A DNA stretch of 64,000 bases from positions 1 to 64,000 of the forward strand of contig JAFZVN010000076.1 of NCBI GenBank assembly GCA_017617805.1, written 5' to 3'. Made by a program: the position numbers and the translations under genes. Every line of letters begins with the position of its first letter. Within the stretch, counting starts at the first letter, position 1. This DNA comes from Bacteroidaceae bacterium. Lineage in GTDB: Bacteria; Bacteroidota; Bacteroidia; Bacteroidales; Bacteroidaceae. Below the pieces are notes generated by a model that did no database searches, was not told the DNA's origin, and saw nothing but the letters and a program-made list of their open reading frames with translations. Positions 60,541 through 64,000 of the stretch are shown piece by piece.

Positions 60541-61125
60541 TTATAGGTCGAGCAACCCGATTGGCAAGTCCATGAGCATGGTCTTGGTCTCTTGGTTGAT
60601 GTCGGCAATGAACTCTTCGTGGGCAGGAATCATGACCTCGGAGCCATCGGGACGCTCCACGATGAAGAGCCAGTTTTCAGTATTGTCGTCGATGTCGGTG
60701 ATAGTCCCAATGTCTTGACCATTGTCGCCATCAATCATGCGGAAACCAATGAAGTAGTGGAGTGAAACTTCGTCCTCATCCAGTTCTTGTTGGTATTTCT
60801 TTTCGAAATAGACGGGGCTATTGACGAGCATCTGAGCCTTGTCGATTGTGTCTATGTCCTCCAGCTTCATGATGGCAGTCGAGTCGCTACGAAAACGATA
60901 TTCCTCTATAAAGAATGGCACGAGGATGCCATCGACTTCGCAGATGAGAGGTACAGACCCTCTCCCCAACCCTCCCCCGTAATGGGGAGGGAGCCCATCC
61001 GGCGTGTCTTCCTCTGAGAACAGTCTGTCCCACACGTCATCCGTGAACTGAAAGTTTATTTCTCCCTTCAGTCCATGAGCCTTGCCCATACGGCCAATCT
61101 GATATACGTCTTCTGGTTTAATCAT
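60541..61125 (-). CDS. rimM: Ribosome maturation factor RimM with in-frame repeat insertion
   Basis: A 194-residue protein. The start IKPEDVYQIGRMGKAHGLKG is the RimM N-domain; the PRC-barrel half follows with YFIGFRMIDGDNGQDIGTI. It binds S19 and helps the 30S head mature. Residues about 39-57 (DTPDGLPPHYGGGLGRGS) come from a GC-rich hairpin repeat placed between two N-domain strands. Without it the length is about 176, normal for the family. ATG at 61125 is preferred over one at 61149 because it gives the family's usual N-terminus. Confidence 0.92.
   Translation of the reverse strand: MIKPEDVYQIGRMGKAHGLKGEINFQFTDDVWDRLFSEEDTPDGLPPHYGGGLGRGSVPLICEVDGILVPFFIEEYRFRSDSTAIMKLEDIDTIDKAQMLVNSPVYFEKKYQQELDEDEVSLHYFIGFRMIDGDNGQDIGTITDIDDNTENWLFIVERPDGSEVMIPAHEEFIADINQETKTMLMDLPIGLLDL
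60951..61002. repeat. GC-rich hairpin element inside rimM
   Basis: GTACAGACCCTCTCCCC, AACCCTCCCCCGTAAT, GGGGAGGGAG, then CCCATCCGG. Nearly identical over 45 bp to the left half of the msrC insertion at 24250. Its inverted mate is at 61151-61199. Confidence 0.93.
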
Positions 61126-61150
61126 TATAGATAGTATATAGTCCAACACC

Positions 61151-61199
61151 CCGCATGGTCTCCCTCCCCATCACGGGGGAGGGCCGGGGAGAGGGTCTT
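61151..61199. repeat. GC-rich hairpin element between murA and rimM
   Basis: CCGCATGGTCTCCCTCCCC (61152 onwards), then a turn, GGGGGAGGG and GGGGAGAGGGTCTTC: the reverse complement of the rimM-internal copy. It occupies the rimM leader and ends on the base next to the murA stop codon. Confidence 0.92.
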
Positions 61200-62507
61200 C
61201 TATTGTATTCTCTTAATCGCAGCCCCCAGTGCAGTCAATCGTCCTTCTATGTCTTCATAGCCTCGGTCTATCTGCTCGATGTTGCTGATCATGCTGACGC
61301 CGTTGGCTGACATCGCTGCGATGAGCAGGGCGATACCTGCACGAATATCGGGGCTGGACATCTTGGAACCATGCAGTTTCATTTGGTTGTCGTGACCCAC
61401 AACCACGGCTCTATGTGGGTCGCAGAGGATAATCTGGGCACCCATGTCGATGAGTTTATCAACGAAAAAGAGGCGGCTCTCGAACATCTTCTGATGGATG
61501 AGTACGGAACCTTTGGCTTGGGTGGCGACCACAAGCAGGATACTTAAGAGGTCGGGCGTGAGGCCTGGCCAAGGAGCATCGGCTATGGCCATCGTGCTGC
61601 CATCCATGAAGGACTGCACCTCATAATGCTGGTGCTCAGGGATGTGGATGTCATCGTTGATGCGTTCAATGGTGATACCGATGCGACGGAATGCCTGTGG
61701 TATGATGCCGAGGTTTTCGTAACTGACGTTCTTGATGGTGATATCGCTGCCAGTCATGGCTGCCATACCGATGAAAGAACCAACTTCAATCATGTCGGGC
61801 AGGATGGTGTGGTCGGTACCATGCAGTTCAGAAACTCCTTCGATGGTGAGGAGATTGGAACTGATGCCCGAAATCTTGGCACCCATCTGGTTGAGCATGC
61901 GGCAGAGCTGCTGGATGTAAGGCTCGCAGGCAGCGTTGTAGATGGTCGTAGTGCCCTGTGCCAGAACGGCGGTCATGATGATGTTGGCGGTACCAGTCAC
62001 ACTGGCTTCGTCGAGGAGCATATAGGTGCCTCGCAGTTCGTTGGCATCTATCTCATACACACCACGCTCGATGCTGTAGTTGAACTTGGCACCGAGTTCC
62101 TGAATGCCGATGAAGTGAGTGTCGAGACGTCGGCGACCAATCTGATCGCCTCCAGGCTTGGCCACACAGGCCTTGTGGAAACGAGCCAGAAGCGGACCGA
62201 GGGTGAGGATGCTGCCACGCAGGGCTGCACATCGCTGCACAAACTCCTGGCTGCCCAGATATTTAATGTCGAGGTCATCTGCCTGGAACTGCCAAGCGTG
62301 GTCGCCAAGGTCAGTCACCTTCACCCCCATGCGGCTCATGAGGCTGATGAGGTTGTTGACATCGAGAATGTTGGGCACATTCCGTATGATGACGGGTTCG
62401 GCGGTGAGAAGAATGGCAGAGATGACCTGCAGAGCCTCGTTCTTAGCTCCTTGGGGTGTGATTTCGCCACGCAGTTTGTGTCCGCCTTCGATGATGAATG
62501 AAGCCAT
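61200..62507 (-). CDS. murA: UDP-N-acetylglucosamine 1-carboxyvinyltransferase with Cys-to-Asp active site
   Basis: A 435-residue EPSP-synthase-fold enzyme, first committed step of peptidoglycan synthesis. Lys22 (GAKNEA) is the conserved phosphate-binding Lys. In the active-site loop, where most MurA enzymes have PGGC-IG-RP, this protein reads KPGGDQIGRR (Asp121 at the Cys position). An Asp there keeps activity and is known from other lineages to prevent alkylation by fosfomycin. Its stop codon is followed directly by a GC-rich hairpin. Confidence 0.95.
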   Translation of the reverse strand: MASFIIEGGHKLRGEITPQGAKNEALQVISAILLTAEPVIIRNVPNILDVNNLISLMSRMGVKVTDLGDHAWQFQADDLDIKYLGSQEFVQRCAALRGSILTLGPLLARFHKACVAKPGGDQIGRRRLDTHFIGIQELGAKFNYSIERGVYEIDANELRGTYMLLDEASVTGTANIIMTAVLAQGTTTIYNAACEPYIQQLCRMLNQMGAKISGISSNLLTIEGVSELHGTDHTILPDMIEVGSFIGMAAMTGSDITIKNVSYENLGIIPQAFRRIGITIERINDDIHIPEHQHYEVQSFMDGSTMAIADAPWPGLTPDLLSILLVVATQAKGSVLIHQKMFESRLFFVDKLIDMGAQIILCDPHRAVVVGHDNQMKLHGSKMSSPDIRAGIALLIAAMSANGVSMISNIEQIDRGYEDIEGRLTALGAAIKRIQ

Positions 62508-62510
62508 GCT

Positions 62511-63107
62511 CTACTTTCTCTTTTTCTTTTTAACGCTGGTTGAGATACGGGTGCTGAGCAGTTCACCATCGGTGATGAGCGGTGTGCGGACAGGATCGAG
62601 CTGAATCTTCCCATCGGTGTAGCGAGCCATATCGTCTGCCACCTTTTCATCGCTCATCGAGTCGGTGCTCCAATTGGCGAGGTCACGCTTCATGTGGTTC
62701 GCCACCAGTCTGACCAGTTCATCGCGCTGCGGGTTCTCCTCCATCGTGGCAAGATGCTCTGTGAAGGACTCGACGATGTTGCCGTAGTTGCGCTGCTTGA
62801 TGCGGTGCTGAGGGTAGGGGATGGCATCAGGCTTGGCCTCTTCGTCATCCATGCGCTCAATCTCAACAGGGTAGTCGATATCGAGTTCGTAGTGTGCCAT
62901 CGCAGCGAGGTGATTCCAGAGTTTCTTGTAGAAGTCCTCCTTGTCAGCCGTCTGCTCGGCCATCATCGACATGGTGCTGATGATGGACTGGGCGCATCGC
63001 ATACGCTCGTTTCTGTCTGCAATCGTCTTGCAATGCTCCACCATCTGTTGCACTCCGCGCCCATACTCGGGCATAATGAGTTTCTCTCTCTTCGTATTGT
63101 AATCCAT
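62511..63107 (-). CDS. DUF4290 protein
   Basis: A 198-residue helical protein: MDYNTKREKLIMPEYGRGVQ is the DUF4290 N-terminal signature, followed by ERMRCAQSIISTM and LWNHLAAMAHYELDIDYPV. The C-terminal tail is basic (SVKKKKRK). Cytosolic, function unknown, often near murA in Bacteroidota. The start at 63107 gives the signature; the frame extends to 63125. It ends 3 bp before the murA start. Confidence 0.88.
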   Translation of the reverse strand: MDYNTKREKLIMPEYGRGVQQMVEHCKTIADRNERMRCAQSIISTMSMMAEQTADKEDFYKKLWNHLAAMAHYELDIDYPVEIERMDDEEAKPDAIPYPQHRIKQRNYGNIVESFTEHLATMEENPQRDELVRLVANHMKRDLANWSTDSMSDEKVADDMARYTDGKIQLDPVRTPLITDGELLSTRISTSVKKKKRK

Positions 63108-63120
63108 ATCTATTGTTTTC

Positions 63121-63168
63121 TTCAATTTTTCAATTTTTCAACTCTTCAACTCTTCAATCCTTCAATCC
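63121..63168. repeat. Six-unit octamer array upstream of the DUF4290 gene
   Basis: TTCAATTT twice, TTCAACTC twice, TTCAATCC twice: six 8-bp units in identical pairs, 48 bp. On the coding strand the units read GATTGAA-type and lie 14 bp before the start codon. Confidence 0.92.
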
Positions 63169-63182
63169 TCCCAAAGGTGTCT

Positions 63183-63761
63183 TCACTCACCGATGAAATC
63201 CTCTACCAAGGCGAGGGCTTCGACCTGTGCCACTTCGAGGATGTCGTTGATGACCACTTCGTCAAATTTCTCAGCTTGTGAGAGTTCGTACTCGGCACGT
63301 TTGATGCGGTCGTTGATGACCTCGGGCGCATCTGTGCCCCGAGATTCCAAACGGTGGCGCAGTTCCTCGATGCTGGGGGGCTGGATGAAGATGCTCAGGG
63401 CACGTTTGCCATACAGTTGCTTGATACGCAAGGCACCGTTCACATCCACATCGAACACCACATTCTCGCCGTCAGCCAACTGCTTGTCAACCTGCGATTT
63501 GAGTGTTCCGTAAAACTTATTTGGATAGACCTCTTCATACTCGATGAACTCGTCATTGGCGATCTTCTGACGGAACTCGTCTGGCGTGAGGAAGAAATAC
63601 TCCACACCATTCTGCTCCTTACCACGAGGAGCACGGGAAGTGGCGGAAATGGAGAAATGGAGGTTGAGCTGTTCGTCACCTCCGTCAGCCATGATGCTGT
63701 TGATGATAGTTGATTTGCCTGAGCCTGATGGGGCAGCAAAGATGATGAGTTTTCCTTCCAT
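63183..63761 (-). CDS. gmk: Guanylate kinase
   Basis: A 192-residue protein with the P-loop APSGSGKST at 9-17, SATSRAPRGKEQNGVEYFF (GMP-binding lid region) and YEEVYPNKFYGT. It phosphorylates GMP to GDP. Length is normal. One base separates its start from the upstream yicC stop, so the two are co-transcribed. Confidence 0.96.
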   Translation of the reverse strand: MEGKLIIFAAPSGSGKSTIINSIMADGGDEQLNLHFSISATSRAPRGKEQNGVEYFFLTPDEFRQKIANDEFIEYEEVYPNKFYGTLKSQVDKQLADGENVVFDVDVNGALRIKQLYGKRALSIFIQPPSIEELRHRLESRGTDAPEVINDRIKRAEYELSQAEKFDEVVINDILEVAQVEALALVEDFIGE

Positions 63762-63762
63762 G

Positions 63763-64000
63763 TTACATCACATTTAAGACTTGTTCCTTGATTTGTTCGA
63801 GTTCATCCTTCATCTTGACCACGATGTTCTGCATCTCTGCCACGTTCGACTTGGAGCCTGTGGTGTTGATTTCGCGTCCCATCTCTTGGGCGATGAATCC
63901 GAGTTTCTTGCCTTGCCCGTGACCTTCCTGCATGGTCTCGACGAAGTAGCGGAGATGGTTGGCAAGACGTTGCTTCTCCTCGCTGATGTCGAGTTTCTCG
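63763..64000 (-). CDS. yicC: YicC-family endoribonuclease, C-terminal part (cut by window edge)
   Basis: The last 78 codons of a minus-strand gene: EKLDISEEKQRLANHLRYF, GHGQGKKLGFIAQEMGREIN and GSKSNVAEMQNIVVKMKDELE are the conserved YicC C-terminal blocks (DUF1732). The family cleaves RNA in E. coli. The yicC-gmk order is widespread. The 5' part is outside the window. Confidence 0.93.
   Translation of the reverse strand, partial: EKLDISEEKQRLANHLRYFVETMQEGHGQGKKLGFIAQEMGREINTTGSKSNVAEMQNIVVKMKDELEQIKEQVLNVM

Overview
The window looks like a chromosomal segment of a Bacteroidales bacterium, most likely Prevotellaceae. The evidence is Bacteroidota-type promoters (a -7 box of the form TAnnTTTG, usually TACCTTTG or TATCTTTG, seen upstream of about 20 genes), a type IX secretion sortase pair (PorU/PorV), families largely restricted to this phylum (DUF4252, DUF3822, DUF4290, HU-HIG proteins, OMP_b-brl outer-membrane proteins), and lipoproteins and signal peptides of the phylum's usual style. 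I see no rRNA, tRNA, CRISPR array, prophage or transposase gene.

Layout. 0-3.4 kb: an HU-like DNA-binding protein, a DUF4261 protein and a zeta-toxin-like kinase with a small partner gene. 3.4-10 kb: a secreted patatin/beta-barrel protein, a PI-PLC-like protein, a GH36 alpha-galactosidase and a DUF4380-like protein. 10-17 kb: a gltX-waaA-HAD phosphatase operon and a YfhO membrane protein followed by an omega-amidase-like hydrolase. 17-24 kb: a type B carboxylesterase, small unknowns and three glycosyltransferases. 24-34 kb: free-methionine-R-sulfoxide reductase, a BlaI/BlaR1-like pair, secreted unknowns, an ECF sigma/anti-sigma-like pair, and LemA with an M48 peptidase. 34-43 kb: alaS, an M16 peptidase and pncC, convergent with an ECF sigma operon that carries DUF4252 proteins. 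43-51 kb: a RecD-like helicase, an operon with a DUF3822 protein and rsmD, a large TonB-dependent-receptor-like protein and a MORN-repeat protein. 51-60.5 kb: menA (frameshifted), dxr, rseP, a FAH-family protein, porU, porV and ispF. 60.5-64 kb: rimM, murA, a DUF4290 protein, gmk and yicC on the minus strand.

The genes themselves are mostly ordinary core and envelope functions. The unusual signal is the DNA between and inside them. (1) A palindromic element (inverted TTTGCTACCGC arms, always a 29-nt spacer) sits in four convergent gene junctions. (2) A GC-rich hairpin element, mostly in inverted pairs, is inserted in frame in at least five proteins, including YfhO, MsrC and RimM. (3) Arrays of 7-bp (sometimes 8-bp) tandem units fill many short gaps, often running from a stop codon to the next start codon. 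They also enter genes: in frame in a helicase and an anti-sigma-like protein, and out of frame in menA, where four units (28 bp) break the reading frame in a way that unit loss or gain would repair. (4) Several intergenic regions carry tandem arrays with a strict 21-22-bp period but unrelated sequences. Together these suggest an active repeat-generating process that reshapes both junctions and proteins. I do not know a published description of it for this group.
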